From Allobosea lupini (GTDB taxonomy: Bacteria > Pseudomonadota > Alphaproteobacteria > Rhizobiales > Beijerinckiaceae), in the NCBI RefSeq assembly GCF_900109525.1, contig NZ_FOAN01000001.1:930001-994000 (forward strand): 64,000 nucleotides of DNA. The letters run 5' to 3'. Each line of letters opens with the position of its first letter. The first letter of the stretch is position 1. Shown here in pieces: positions 53,010 through 61,877 of the stretch. The notes below the pieces were generated by a model, which did no database searches, had not been told where the DNA came from, and saw only the letters and a program-made list of their open reading frames with translations. Position numbers and translations under genes: made by a program.

Positions 53010-53762
53010 TCAGGCCTGGCGGCTCGCCGCCAGCATGTAGTTGACGTCGAGATCGCGCGAGCGCGACCAGCGATCGGCGAGCGGGTTGTAGGCGACGCCC
53101 TCGCGGGCGAAGACCGAGAGCCCCCCGGTCTCGATCGCCGCTTCCAGCTCGTCCGGCGTCACGAACTTCTCCCAGTCATGGGTGCCGCGCGGCAGCCAGC
53201 GCAGGATGTACTCGGCGCCGACGATGGCGAGCGCATAGGATTTCAGCGTGCGGTTGAGCGTCGCCATGACGAGCAGTCCGCCCGGCTTCACCGCCGCGCA
53301 GCAGGAGGCGACGAAGGCCTCGACATCGGCGACGTGCTCGACGACCTCCATGGCGAGCACGATATCGAAGCGCGCGCCGGAGGCGACGATCGCCTCGATC
53401 GTCTCCTCGCGATAATCGACGCCGACGCCGGCCTTCTGCGCATGCGCCCGCGCTACGGCGATGTTGGTCGTGGCCGGATCGAGCCCGGTCACCTGCGCAC
53501 CGAGCCGCGCCATCGGCTCGGACAGCACGCCGCCGCCGCAGCCGATGTCGACGACGCTCAGCCCTTCAAGTGCGCGCAGCGACTTGGGATCGCGATCGAA
53601 GCGCTCGCTGGCGAGGTCGCGGATGAAGGCGAGCCTGACGGGATTGAATTTGTGCAGGACCGCCATCGGCCCTTTCGGATCCCACCAGCTCTTCGCCAGC
53701 GCGTCGAAGCGCGCGACCTCGGCCGGGTCGATGGTGGAGCCTTCGCGTGCCGTTGCGGTCAT
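53010..53762 (-). CDS. ubiG: Bifunctional 2-polyprenyl-6-hydroxyphenol methylase / 3-demethylubiquinol 3-O-methyltransferase
   Basis: 250 aa SAM-dependent methyltransferase of ubiquinone synthesis. Motifs are [38 protein letters not shown] at the N-terminus, which is a clear UbiG hallmark, [28 protein letters not shown] for SAM, and the late [19 protein letters not shown]. The ATG at 53762 was chosen because residues before it, in the frame from 53831, have no family likeness. It is divergent from lysC across about 149 bases and faces DUF4180. Confidence 0.96.
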   Translation of the reverse strand: MTATAREGSTIDPAEVARFDALAKSWWDPKGPMAVLHKFNPVRLAFIRDLASERFDRDPKSLRALEGLSVVDIGCGGGVLSEPMARLGAQVTGLDPATTNIAVARAHAQKAGVGVDYREETIEAIVASGARFDIVLAMEVVEHVADVEAFVASCCAAVKPGGLLVMATLNRTLKSYALAIVGAEYILRWLPRGTHDWEKFVTPDELEAAIETGGLSVFAREGVAYNPLADRWSRSRDLDVNYMLAASRQA

Positions 53763-53911
53763 CGCCTTTGATATCCCGTTTATGCGCGTGCGGGCCGTGG
53801 CTGCATTGACACTTTCCGCGCTGCCCGTCATCTACACCCGCCCTTCGCTAGGTGCGAGGGGACGTTTCGTCCCGGCCCGGCCGGGCGCAGATTAGAGAGC
53901 CTTTAGACGTC

Positions 53912-55150
53912 ATGGCCCGTCTGGTGATGAAGTTCGGCGGCACATCGGTCGCCACTGTCGAGCGCATCAAGAACGCGGCCCGCCACGTCAAACGCGAATT
54001 CGACGCCGGCAACCAGGTCGCGGTCGTGGTCTCGGCCATGTCGGGCAAGACCAATGAGCTCGTCGCCTGGTGCAAGGAAGCGTCCTCCGTCTACGACCAG
54101 GCCGAATACGACACCGTCGTCGCCTCCGGCGAGCAGGTCACCTCCGGACTTATGGCGATCGTGCTGCAGGAGATGGGCCTGCCCGCCCGCTCCTGGCAGG
54201 GCTGGCAGATCCCGCTCTACGGCTCGGACGCGCATGGCTCGGCCCGCATCGAGGGCGTCGACGGCGCCGGCATCCTCGCCGGCTTCGACCGGAACCGCGA
54301 GATCGCGGTCTGCTCCGGCTTCCAGGGCGTCAACCCGCGCAGCCACCGCATCGTCACGCTCGGACGCGGCGGCTCGGACACCAGCGCCGTCGCGCTCGCC
54401 GCGGGCCTGAAGGCCGATCGCTGCGACATCTACACCGATGTCGACGGCGTCTATACCACCGATCCACGCATCGTCCCGAAGGCGAGACGGATGGACAAGG
54501 TCTCGTTCGAAGAGATGTTGGAGATGGCCTCTCTCGGCTCGAAGGTGCTGCAAGTGCGCTCGGTCGAGATCGCCATGGTGCAACGCGTGCCGACCTATGT
54601 GCGCTCCTCCTTCGACGACCCCGAAAACCCCAATCCAGGCACCCTCATCTGCGACGAGGACGACATCGTGGAACAGCAGATCGTCACCGGCATCGCCTTC
54701 TCGCGCGACGAAGCCCAGATCACGCTCCGGCGCGTGGCCGACAAGCCCGGCGTCGCCGCGGCGATCTTCGGGCCGCTGGCCGACGCCAACATCAATGTCG
54801 ACATGATCATCCAGGTCGTCTCCGACGACCAGGCGACCACCGACATCACCTTCACCGTACCGACCGCCGATTACGAGCGCGCCCGCAAGCTGCTCGAAGA
54901 TCGGCATAACGACATCGCCTATCAGGCGCTGCAGGGCGCGACCGACGTGGTGAAGATCTCGGCCATCGGCGTCGGCATGCGCAGCCATGCCGGCGTTGCG
55001 GCCCGTGCCTTCCGGGCGCTGGCCGAGAAGGGCATCAACATCCGCGCAATCACCACCTCCGAGATCAAGTTCTCGGTGCTGATCGACGCCGCCTATACCG
55101 AGCTGGCGGTGCGCACGCTGCACTCGCTCTACGGGCTCGACGCCGCCTGA
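53912..55150 (+). CDS. lysC: Aspartate kinase
   Basis: 412 aa enzyme that phosphorylates aspartate, the first step toward lysine, threonine and methionine. The N-terminal kinase domain has ARLVMKFGGTSVAT and the TLGRGGSDTSAVALAAGLKADRCDIYTDVDGVYTTDPRIVP substrate loop, and two C-terminal ACT domains carry FTVPTADYERARKLL and ISAIGVGMRSHAGVAARAFRALAEKGINI. The ATG at 53912 was chosen as the family N-terminus; the frame from 53852 adds 20 unsupported residues. dapA, in the same pathway, lies 24 kb away. A strong stem-loop follows the stop. Confidence 0.97.
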   Translation: MARLVMKFGGTSVATVERIKNAARHVKREFDAGNQVAVVVSAMSGKTNELVAWCKEASSVYDQAEYDTVVASGEQVTSGLMAIVLQEMGLPARSWQGWQIPLYGSDAHGSARIEGVDGAGILAGFDRNREIAVCSGFQGVNPRSHRIVTLGRGGSDTSAVALAAGLKADRCDIYTDVDGVYTTDPRIVPKARRMDKVSFEEMLEMASLGSKVLQVRSVEIAMVQRVPTYVRSSFDDPENPNPGTLICDEDDIVEQQIVTGIAFSRDEAQITLRRVADKPGVAAAIFGPLADANINVDMIIQVVSDDQATTDITFTVPTADYERARKLLEDRHNDIAYQALQGATDVVKISAIGVGMRSHAGVAARAFRALAEKGINIRAITTSEIKFSVLIDAAYTELAVRTLHSLYGLDAA

Positions 55151-55165
55151 GCACAGGTCGAATTC

Positions 55166-55195
55166 CCGGCGGCGCCGCCCTGTTCGCGCCGCCGG
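55166..55195. terminator. GC hairpin after lysC, possible terminator
   Basis: CCGGCGGCG and CGCCGCCGG form a nine-base stem with a 12-base loop, 16 bases after the lysC stop. There is no T run, so a Rho-independent role is unproven; it may slow RNA polymerase or protect the mRNA end. A smaller hairpin (GGTCA-CGAAA-TGACC) follows at 55198-55212. Confidence 0.4.
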
Positions 55196-55283
55196 ATGGT
55201 CACGAAATGACCTGATCACCTCCAGCCTCTCGTCCCATCGCTGGTGTTCAATCGCCCTTCCGCAACCGATGGAAGGACATGTC

Positions 55284-55658
55284 ATGCGTATGATCACGAT
55301 CGCTGCCGCGAGCGCCGCCACGATCCTGGCCGGCGCCGCCTATGCCCAGGCGCCGTCGACGGAGCGCCCCTCGGCCAAACCGCCCGCCTCCTCGCAGGAA
55401 GCTCCTGCAGGCGCCCCGACGATCACCTCGGTCAAGGTCGTCGAGATCGACGAGCTTCCCGAAGCGAGCAAGGCACAGGTCAACCAGCTGGTGGCGACCC
55501 GCACCGCGGCCGAGCTCGAGACGCTGCGTCAGGCCGTCGAGAAGGCGCCGGCTGCCAAATCGGCCGTCGAAGCCAAGGGCTTCTCGACCCGCGACGTCGT
55601 CCTGGCCCAGGTGAGCAACGAGGGCGAGCTGACCATCGTCACCAGGAAGACGAGCTGA
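55284..55658 (+). CDS. Small secreted protein of unknown function
   Basis: 124 aa protein with a clear Sec signal (MRMITIAAASAATILAGAAYAQA). The mature part is small, Ala/Pro/Ser-rich at first and then helical and charged (TITSVKVVEIDELPEASKAQVNQLVATRTAAELETLRQAVEKAPAAKSAVEAKGFSTRDVVLAQ). I do not recognise a family. The start at 55284 has a GGAAGGA ribosome-binding site, and the ATG at 55269 is its poorer alternative. It lies between lysC and the CYTH-CHAD gene (convergent with the latter). Confidence 0.7.
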   Translation: MRMITIAAASAATILAGAAYAQAPSTERPSAKPPASSQEAPAGAPTITSVKVVEIDELPEASKAQVNQLVATRTAAELETLRQAVEKAPAAKSAVEAKGFSTRDVVLAQVSNEGELTIVTRKTS

Positions 55659-55711
55659 TCGGGCCGAAGCCGATCGGCTGGATGCGAACCGTGTAGCGAG
55701 CCCGGTACGGA

Positions 55712-57310
55712 CTATGTCCAGAACGGGTTCGCCGCCTCGAATCTCCGCCAGCGCTTCTTGAGCTTGCGGCCGGCTTCGATGGTATGGCGGGATTGCCAGC
55801 CATGGATGGCGCCGGCGGCGAAATGCAGCTCCGGCCCCGGCGCCTTGCCATCGCGCAATTCGGCCAGGAGGTGCTGCGTCGTCGCCGCGTCGTTGGCGAG
55901 GCCGAGCGCCTCCTGCAAGCGCGACAACCGAGCCAGGTATCGTCGCGCCGCCGGGCCTTCATGCAGCGGCGGGAAGAATTCCGCGGTGTAGCGGAGCTTC
56001 TTCAAGGCCAGCCGCAATTCGTGACGCCCCTCGGGCCGGAGGCTGCCGAAGCCGCGGCCACGCTTCAGCGCCTGGCGATGCGTGCGCGCCAGCACCCGCC
56101 CGGCGAAATCATCGGCCGGCTCGGCGAGCACCGCCATGGCCTCGCTGGGAAGGCCGCTGCGCCAGCCGCGGCGCTCGATCAGGGCGCCGAAGGACAGCAG
56201 GAACCGGCTGGTCTGCGGGTTCTCCATCCGCTTGGCGATATCGGCATAGCTTTTCGTCTGGAATGGCTCCGCAGCCTTGCGCAGCGCCGACAACCCGGCA
56301 TCGTCGAGCCCGTCGGCCTCGATATCCGGCACGGTCTGGGTGATGAAGACATCCCAGTTGCGGGCCGGCCCCAGCACATGGCCGAGGCGCTTCGCTTCCC
56401 GCCCGACCGGCTCGAATGCAGGCGAAGCGACCTCGCGCTTCAGCACCGACAGCGCCGAGCGCAGGCGGCGCAGCGACACCCGCATCTGGTGGACACCCTC
56501 AGGCCCCGAGCGCGTCGCCACCGCCGCAAGATTGCCGAGAAGCTGCCTGTAGGTGTTGGCGAGGATCGCGGCGATCGCCGCATCAGCATTGTCGTGCGCG
56601 CCGATCTCGACCGGCCTGGCCTTCACCGCCTGCGGCAGGCGCGCGAATGCGAGCCCGTAACCGCGCGCTGACTTGCTTTGCGTCGCGAGCTGCAACGGGG
56701 CGACGTCCAGCATGGCGAGCCCGAGGTCGTAGAGCGCCGCCGCCTCGCCTTCCTTCAGTTCGAGTTCGACCTCGCTGACCTGCAGGGTCTTCTCGCCGGC
56801 TTCGATCGTGCCGTCGTCGAAGGCGATCTCGATCAGCGCGCCGGCATAGTCGAGGCGGCGCAAGCGTCGCCTGACGCGCGTGGCGAAGACCGGCGCGAGC
56901 TGCCCGGCCGACAGGCTGGCGAGCGGCTCGCCGATCTCGGCGAGCGGCAGCAGAGCAAGATCGAGCGTGCCATCGGGCAGCGCGACCTCCCACTCGTCAC
57001 GCGCCAGCGGGCCGCCCGAGCCCGAGCGCTTCAGCGTCTGGACATGGCGCTTGCCGCTGCGGCGCACCCGCAGCGCCAGGCCGTTGCGGTCGAGCAGACG
57101 GTCTGGCGTGTCGTAATAGACCGCGTCGAGCCGGCGGGTGACGCCCTGATTTCGGGCATGGCGCGCAATCAGATCGGCGCCGCGCAGCGCCTCCAGCGCC
57201 TCGGGCGACGCGGCCAGTTTCAGCTCGATCTCGCGCGGCGGCTGCGTCTGCGGCTCGGAGGCTGCGACACCCTCGGGCTGGGCGGCATCGTCTCTCGGCA
57301 CGGCGTCCAA
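55712..57310 (-). CDS. CYTH and CHAD domain-containing protein
   Basis: 532 aa two-domain protein. The N-terminal CYTH/tunnel domain (residues about 25-215) has the EIELKLA sequence typical of inorganic triphosphatases, and TRRLDAVYYDTPDRLLDRNGLALRVRR. The C-terminal CHAD domain (about 240-525) is helical and histidine/arginine-rich, with VHQMRVSLRRLRSALSVL, the usual phosphate- or polyphosphate-binding motif, and RHELRLALKKLRYTAEFF. The combination suggests a role in triphosphate or polyphosphate handling, although the exact substrate is unknown. It is on the minus strand downstream of the PhyH gene. Confidence 0.93.
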   Translation of the reverse strand: MDAVPRDDAAQPEGVAASEPQTQPPREIELKLAASPEALEALRGADLIARHARNQGVTRRLDAVYYDTPDRLLDRNGLALRVRRSGKRHVQTLKRSGSGGPLARDEWEVALPDGTLDLALLPLAEIGEPLASLSAGQLAPVFATRVRRRLRRLDYAGALIEIAFDDGTIEAGEKTLQVSEVELELKEGEAAALYDLGLAMLDVAPLQLATQSKSARGYGLAFARLPQAVKARPVEIGAHDNADAAIAAILANTYRQLLGNLAAVATRSGPEGVHQMRVSLRRLRSALSVLKREVASPAFEPVGREAKRLGHVLGPARNWDVFITQTVPDIEADGLDDAGLSALRKAAEPFQTKSYADIAKRMENPQTSRFLLSFGALIERRGWRSGLPSEAMAVLAEPADDFAGRVLARTHRQALKRGRGFGSLRPEGRHELRLALKKLRYTAEFFPPLHEGPAARRYLARLSRLQEALGLANDAATTQHLLAELRDGKAPGPELHFAAGAIHGWQSRHTIEAGRKLKKRWRRFEAANPFWT

Positions 57311-57416
57311 GGCTTCTCTCCACCGGGCAGTGCGTGAGCCGCGACACTAGCTGCGCAGGCGGCAGCTTGTCACCACTTCGCCCGAGGACCGAGCCCCGGG
57401 CGAAGTGGCGCAGGCG

Positions 57417-58211
57417 TCAGAGTCCTTGCCGGATCGCGGCCTCGACGGGCGAAGAGGCGCCATCTTCCCGATCCAAACGGAGCGGCTCACGCGGCAACAG
57501 CGGCGGCTGCGCCATGAAGCGCGGCGTCTCGCCGCGATGCGGCTGAGCGGAATGCACCAGGAAAGGATGGCAGAGATAGACCGTGCCGGCCTGCCCCGTC
57601 GCCAGCAGCTCCTCGCACCCGGCGCTGCCGGTGAAGCCGTCGGCGGCCAGTTCGCGCAACGACAGGCCGGCCTCGCCCGCCGGCGCGAGCTGGCGGGCGA
57701 TGTGATGATGCGAGCCCGCCCTGATACGCGTCGGCGCATCCTGCTCGCCGACATCGGAGAACAGGAAAAGCATCAACAGCGCCCTGCCCTTCGAGGCGAG
57801 ATTGACGCGCCAGTTCATGAAATCGGGATCGTCGAAGCCGAAGCTGACATCGACATGCCAGCCGGCATCGCCCGGGTCCTCCGCTGAGGGAAAGCGCACC
57901 GGAAAGGTACCCATGGCGCGACAAGGCAGCCAGCGCCCTGCGCCGACAAGTTGGTCGAAGGCGCCATGCAGCAACGGCGTGTTCGCCGCCGCGACGAAGG
58001 GCGCAGCGCTGTACATGCCGAGCCGGATCACCGGCTCGGTCCAGCTCGACGGATCATGCGGATCGCAGGCGAGATCGCGCCAGAGGATGGCGCGAGCCTC
58101 ATCGGCAAGCGCAGGCGGGAAGGCATGATCGAGCCGGACGAAGCCGCGCTCGACGAAATGGGCGATCTGCGCGGCGTCGAGGACGCGGGCGCCGGTTTCA
58201 GGATGAACCAT
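57417..58211 (-). CDS. Phytanoyl-CoA dioxygenase (PhyH) family protein
   Basis: 264 aa Fe(II)/2-oxoglutarate-dependent oxygenase. The iron-binding HxD is in GWHVDVSFGF, the distal His is in YLCHPFLVHSAQPHRG, and the 2-oxoglutarate-binding Arg is in RGETPRFMAQPPL. The start at 58211 was chosen because it gives MVHPETGARVLDAAQIAHFVERGFVRLDHAF, the usual opening. Substrates of bacterial PhyH proteins are varied small molecules, so the name does not imply phytanate. It is upstream of the CYTH-CHAD gene on the same strand, 106 bases away. The 295 bases upstream hold no gene. Confidence 0.88.
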   Translation of the reverse strand: MVHPETGARVLDAAQIAHFVERGFVRLDHAFPPALADEARAILWRDLACDPHDPSSWTEPVIRLGMYSAAPFVAAANTPLLHGAFDQLVGAGRWLPCRAMGTFPVRFPSAEDPGDAGWHVDVSFGFDDPDFMNWRVNLASKGRALLMLFLFSDVGEQDAPTRIRAGSHHHIARQLAPAGEAGLSLRELAADGFTGSAGCEELLATGQAGTVYLCHPFLVHSAQPHRGETPRFMAQPPLLPREPLRLDREDGASSPVEAAIRQGL

Positions 58212-58506
58212 TGACGGATGTCTTTCGATATCGGCCAGCCGAGACGCCCGCCGCGCGGGCAGGCTGGCAAAGGACCTTCGGATGCGCAGCATCCGTTTGC
58301 GGTGCCGAGCGCGAGACGCGCTGCAGGTCCGCAGGAAGGTCAGACGAGATCGAAGACGGCAAACATCATCATGATGCGTGCAGTATCGCAGCGGCCGCCG
58401 GGGCGATCAACCCTGCGGGCCTCGGTCTGAGCCGAAAGGCGCGCTGGCCAAGCCGGCAGCTGCCCTGCCACGATATGGCATCCCCGGATTCGGGCCCGGA
58501 TACTGA

Positions 58507-59247
58507 ATGCGGATCGCCATCCTCTCCGACATCCACGCCAACCGCGAGGCGTTCGAGGCGGTGCTGCAAGCGGTGCGCCGGCTCGCGCCGGACACGCTGG
58601 TGCTGCTCGGCGATATCGTCGGATACGGCCCCGATCCGGGGTTCTGTGTCGATATCGCACGCGAACTCGTCACCGCCGGCGCGATCTGCATCCGCGGCAA
58701 CCATGACCAGGCCGCCGTGCGCGGCCCCGCCGGCATGACGCCGAATGCGCATGAGGCGGCGCTGTGGACCAGGGCGCAACTCTCAGCAGGGCAAAGCGCC
58801 TTTCTCGACAGCCTGCCGCTGACGGCAAAGCTCGACGGCGTGCTCTTCGTCCATGCCAGCGCCCGCGACCCCGACGCCTGGCACTATGTCCGCGACCTCC
58901 GCAGCGCGGAAGCGTGCCTGGCGGCGACAGACGCGGCAACAGTGGTCTGCGGCCACACCCATCTGCCGACGATCTTCTATGCGAGGGCCGGGCGCGAGCC
59001 GGTGGCGTTCATCCCCCTGCGCGACGTCCCGGCGCCGCTTTCGGCCGTACACCGGCATGTCGTCGTGGTCGGCGCCGTCGGCCAGCCGCGCGACGGCGAC
59101 CCGACGGCATGCTTTGCCCTGCTCGATACGCAGGCGCGCGAGGTCACCATGGTCCGCGTGCCCTACGACACGCAGGATACCGTGCGAAAGATCAGGGCGG
59201 CAGGCCTGCCCGACTGGCTCGGCCTGCGCCTGCAGATCGGCAGATAG
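58507..59247 (+). CDS. Calcineurin-like metallophosphoesterase
   Basis: 246 aa phosphoesterase of the YfcE/Metallophos_2 group. All metal-binding motifs are in place: SDIHAN (7-12), LLGDIVGYGPDP (near 34-44), RGNHD (63-67), the His in LFVHAS and GHTHLPTIF. There is no signal peptide, so it acts in the cytosol. It precedes the kinase gene by eight bases on the same strand and is most likely co-transcribed. This makes a kinase/phosphatase-like pair, though the family also includes nucleotide and phosphodiester hydrolases. Fusion or coupling to a Ser/Thr kinase is known in some bacteria, but phosphatases there are usually of the PPM/PP2C kind. Confidence 0.88.
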   Translation: MRIAILSDIHANREAFEAVLQAVRRLAPDTLVLLGDIVGYGPDPGFCVDIARELVTAGAICIRGNHDQAAVRGPAGMTPNAHEAALWTRAQLSAGQSAFLDSLPLTAKLDGVLFVHASARDPDAWHYVRDLRSAEACLAATDAATVVCGHTHLPTIFYARAGREPVAFIPLRDVPAPLSAVHRHVVVVGAVGQPRDGDPTACFALLDTQAREVTMVRVPYDTQDTVRKIRAAGLPDWLGLRLQIGR

Positions 59248-59255
59248 GGGGCAAG

Positions 59256-60674
59256 ATGGAACGGCCTCACACCGGCTCGGTCATCGATGGCTTCACCTTG
59301 GGCGAGCGGCTGAAGGCCGGCGGGATGGCAAGCCTCTGGCACGCCAGCCATCCGGATCATCCCGGACCGCTGGTCGTGAAGATTCCGGTGCTCGACCCCG
59401 GCGCCGACGTCTCTGCCATCGTCGGCTACGAGACCGAGGTGCTGATCCACAAGCGCCTGTCGGGCCCGCATGTGCCGCGCTTCGTCGCGTCGGGCGATCT
59501 TTCCCGCATCCCCTTCATCGCCATGGGTCTCGTTGCCGGCACAGCCCTGGCCGATCGCATCAGGCAGGCACCCCTACCCTTTCCGGAGATCCAGCGCATC
59601 GGCATCGCGATCGCGACGGCGCTGGCCGATCTGCACCGGCAGCACGTCGTCCATCTCGATCTCAAGCCCGAGAACGTGATCCTGACCGACAAGGGCGCGG
59701 TGCTCCTCGATTTCGGCCTCGCCCGCCATGCCGAATTGCCCGACCTGCTCGGCGAGGAGAGCACCGAGCCGATCGGGACATCAGCCTATATCGCGCCGGA
59801 GCAGGTGCTGGGCGAACGCTCCGACCCTGCGAGCGATCTCTTTGCGCTCGGCTGCCTGCTCTATCAGATGGCATCGGGCGAAGAGCCGTTCGGCCGGCCC
59901 AAGACCGTGCCCGGCATGAAGCGGCGGCTCTATCATGCGCCCAAATCCTTGCGCGCGGTCAATCCGCAGGCGCCGGCCTGGCTCGAGGCAATCATCGCAC
60001 GCTGTCTCGAGGTCGATCGCGGCAGGCGCTATGCCGATGCGACCAGGCTCGCCTTCGACCTGCGCCACCCCGAGCAGGTCACCGTCTCGCGCAGGCGCCC
60101 GACCGCCGGGGAACGCAGCCTCGCCAAGCGGCTGGTCGACCTCTTCCAGAAGCGCCACGAAGCCGAGGTCACCGGCACGCCGACGGTGGCGCGACGCAAG
60201 GCCGGCCCCTCGATCGTGCTGACCGCCGTCGATCTCTCGGAGGGGCTGGATGCGCTGGCCGCCGCGATCCTCGCCGAGACGAGCCGGCTCTTGGCCGCCC
60301 GGCCAGACTCCGCCCTCGCCTGCCTGACGGTGCTCAAGACCGAGATCATCGGGGAGACCAAGACCGTCGATGCGGAAGGTCGCTCGCTCTACATTGGCCG
60401 GCTGGTAGCGCTGAAGGACTGGGCCCGGCCGCTGCACCTGCCGGAGGACCGCGTCAGCTATCACGTGATCGAGGCTGTCAGCGCCGCCGATGCGATCCTG
60501 CGCTATGCCGGGCACAACGACATCGACCATATCGTGCTGGGCGCGCGCTCCTCCTCGGCCGTGCGCCGCCATCTCGGCAGCGTCTCGACCAAGGTGGTGG
60601 CGGAAGCGCTTTGCTCGGTCTCGGTGGTGCGGGTGAAAGGCGGGGCGAGCGAGAAAGATCCCGAGAAGGATTAA
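59256..60674 (+). CDS. Serine/threonine protein kinase with C-terminal Usp-like domain
   Basis: 472 aa. The Hanks-type kinase domain (residues about 8-275) has a glycine loop KAGGMASLWHA, the ATP lysine K42 in VVKIPVLD, the catalytic loop HLDLKPEN (133-140, with Leu in place of Arg in HRD), DFG (152-154) and GTSAYIAPEQ. A linker (280-315) leads to a universal-stress-protein-like domain (318-460) ending DHIVLGARSSSAVRRHLGSVSTKVVAEALCSVSVVRV, the characteristic Usp nucleotide-binding tail. No transmembrane or PASTA domain is seen, so it is cytosolic. The gene follows the phosphoesterase after eight bases. The Usp end could bind ATP or relay a stress signal to the kinase. Confidence 0.9.
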   Translation: MERPHTGSVIDGFTLGERLKAGGMASLWHASHPDHPGPLVVKIPVLDPGADVSAIVGYETEVLIHKRLSGPHVPRFVASGDLSRIPFIAMGLVAGTALADRIRQAPLPFPEIQRIGIAIATALADLHRQHVVHLDLKPENVILTDKGAVLLDFGLARHAELPDLLGEESTEPIGTSAYIAPEQVLGERSDPASDLFALGCLLYQMASGEEPFGRPKTVPGMKRRLYHAPKSLRAVNPQAPAWLEAIIARCLEVDRGRRYADATRLAFDLRHPEQVTVSRRRPTAGERSLAKRLVDLFQKRHEAEVTGTPTVARRKAGPSIVLTAVDLSEGLDALAAAILAETSRLLAARPDSALACLTVLKTEIIGETKTVDAEGRSLYIGRLVALKDWARPLHLPEDRVSYHVIEAVSAADAILRYAGHNDIDHIVLGARSSSAVRRHLGSVSTKVVAEALCSVSVVRVKGGASEKDPEKD

Positions 60675-60707
60675 ATCGTACCAGGATCAGAACCGATCGG
60701 AGGTCTC

Positions 60708-60842
60708 ATGAGCAGGACCCGATCTCTCAGCATCACTCTGCCGCATGAGATGGCGCGGATAGAGCGTCGACGACTATCTCGAGCCCCGCGATGGAGAGCG
60801 GATCGCACGCGATCATGTCGCCCGCCTCTACGTCCGCCGTAG
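60708..60842 (+). pseudogene. Truncated ribbon-helix-helix antitoxin (ParD-like) remnant
   Basis: An ATG at 60708 with a good ribosome-binding site (CGGAGG, about 6 bases before) opens a frame beginning MSRTRSLSITLPHEMARI, the typical ribbon-helix-helix start of ParD-type antitoxins. After that the reading frame degenerates into Arg-rich sequence and stops at 60842. In a second frame from about 60763 a different segment (VDDYLEPRDGERIARDHVARLYV) can be read, perhaps from the C-terminal part or a partner toxin. The locus therefore looks like the wreck of a toxin-antitoxin pair. No intact toxin gene remains in the 291-base gap. Confidence 0.6.
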
Positions 60843-60965
60843 ATCGGAGCGAAGAATCGGCACCTTGGCCCCGTCCAACGCGGCTTTGGACTGAAATCCC
60901 GCAGCCGGTGGCGACGTTCTATGATCGGTGCTAGGACTTTTGGTTATCCAGCCTGACCTACGTTC

Positions 60966-61865
60966 ATGCAGCTGAATCCGCTTCGTCACGCCGAACTCGT
61001 CACGGGCCGCAGACAGTCGGCTCTCATCGACCTCTGGGCGACGACGGGCTTTGCCGCGGCCGTCAGCGAGGTCACCGGTCCGCATCTCTACGAATTCGGG
61101 CAACTGCCGGTCCCGACGGTCGCGATCACGCTGTATGATGTACGGCGTCACGTGCTGATCGAGAACGGCAGGGTTCGGCGCGACGCGCCGGTGCGCGCTG
61201 GCCGATTTCGGATCGGCCAGCCGGGATGCAGCGTGGTTGTGGATGCCGTGCCCGATGTCGGCTCGGGCAAGCTGCTGCTGCTCTATCTCGGCGAAACCGT
61301 GCTCCGGGACGTGGCCGCCGCGCGCGGATCGACGGAGCCGATCGCCCTGATGGACAGGGCCTGGGACACCGAAGACCCGATGCTGGAGTTTTCCGCGAAG
61401 CGCCTGGTCGAGGCGAGCGCAAGCGGTCATCGCCCCAATCCGCTGCTGGCCGAACAGGTCGCCTACACGCTCGCGCTGCACCTGTCGGATCGCTACGCGA
61501 TATCCGGCCCACCGAAATCCGAGCCTATGCCGCCCCTGGACGGAACGATGCGCCGGCGCATCGCCGAGTTCGTGCGCGCCGATATCGGCGCTCCCGTCAC
61601 CTTGGCGGCCATGGCGAAGGTCGCCGGCATGAGTCCCTCCAGCTTTATCCGGAGTTTCAAGCGCTCGACGGGTCTCACGCCCCATCGTTTCGTGATCGAG
61701 GAGCGCGTCGGCGCGGCGAAACAATTACTGGCGACCTCCGACCTGCCGATCGTCGACATCGCCCTGGCGGTCGGCTTCTCGTCACAATCGCATTTCGGTG
61801 TCGCCTTTCGGGCGGTGACCGGCGCGAGCCCGGCACTCTATCGGCGCCAGATAGGCGGGCGTTGA
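60966..61865 (+). CDS. AraC family transcriptional regulator
   Basis: 299 aa. The N-terminal 190 residues form a ligand-binding domain of AraC_N type. The C-terminal 100 residues hold two helix-turn-helix units: ITLAAMAKVAGMSPSSFIRSFKRSTGLTPHRFVIEERV, with the second IVDIALAVGFSSQSHFGVAFRAVTGASPALYRRQ being the AraC signature. It is encoded just before, and on the same strand as, an MFS transporter gene and an amidohydrolase gene, and probably controls them. An imperfect inverted repeat lies in the gap to the transporter. The effector is unknown. Confidence 0.93.
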   Translation: MQLNPLRHAELVTGRRQSALIDLWATTGFAAAVSEVTGPHLYEFGQLPVPTVAITLYDVRRHVLIENGRVRRDAPVRAGRFRIGQPGCSVVVDAVPDVGSGKLLLLYLGETVLRDVAAARGSTEPIALMDRAWDTEDPMLEFSAKRLVEASASGHRPNPLLAEQVAYTLALHLSDRYAISGPPKSEPMPPLDGTMRRRIAEFVRADIGAPVTLAAMAKVAGMSPSSFIRSFKRSTGLTPHRFVIEERVGAAKQLLATSDLPIVDIALAVGFSSQSHFGVAFRAVTGASPALYRRQIGGR

Positions 61866-61877
61866 GCATTTTTCGAC

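Noticed and set aside
52987..53022. GCCAGGC / GCCTGGC hairpin between DUF4180 and ubiG
   Set aside because: The arms are partly inside the two coding ends with a long loop and no T run, so a terminator is not supported.
53763..53911. Possible riboswitch before lysC
   Set aside because: The gap has a few GC-rich pairs, but I could not match a known lysine or SAM aptamer core, and lysine riboswitches are rare in this group.
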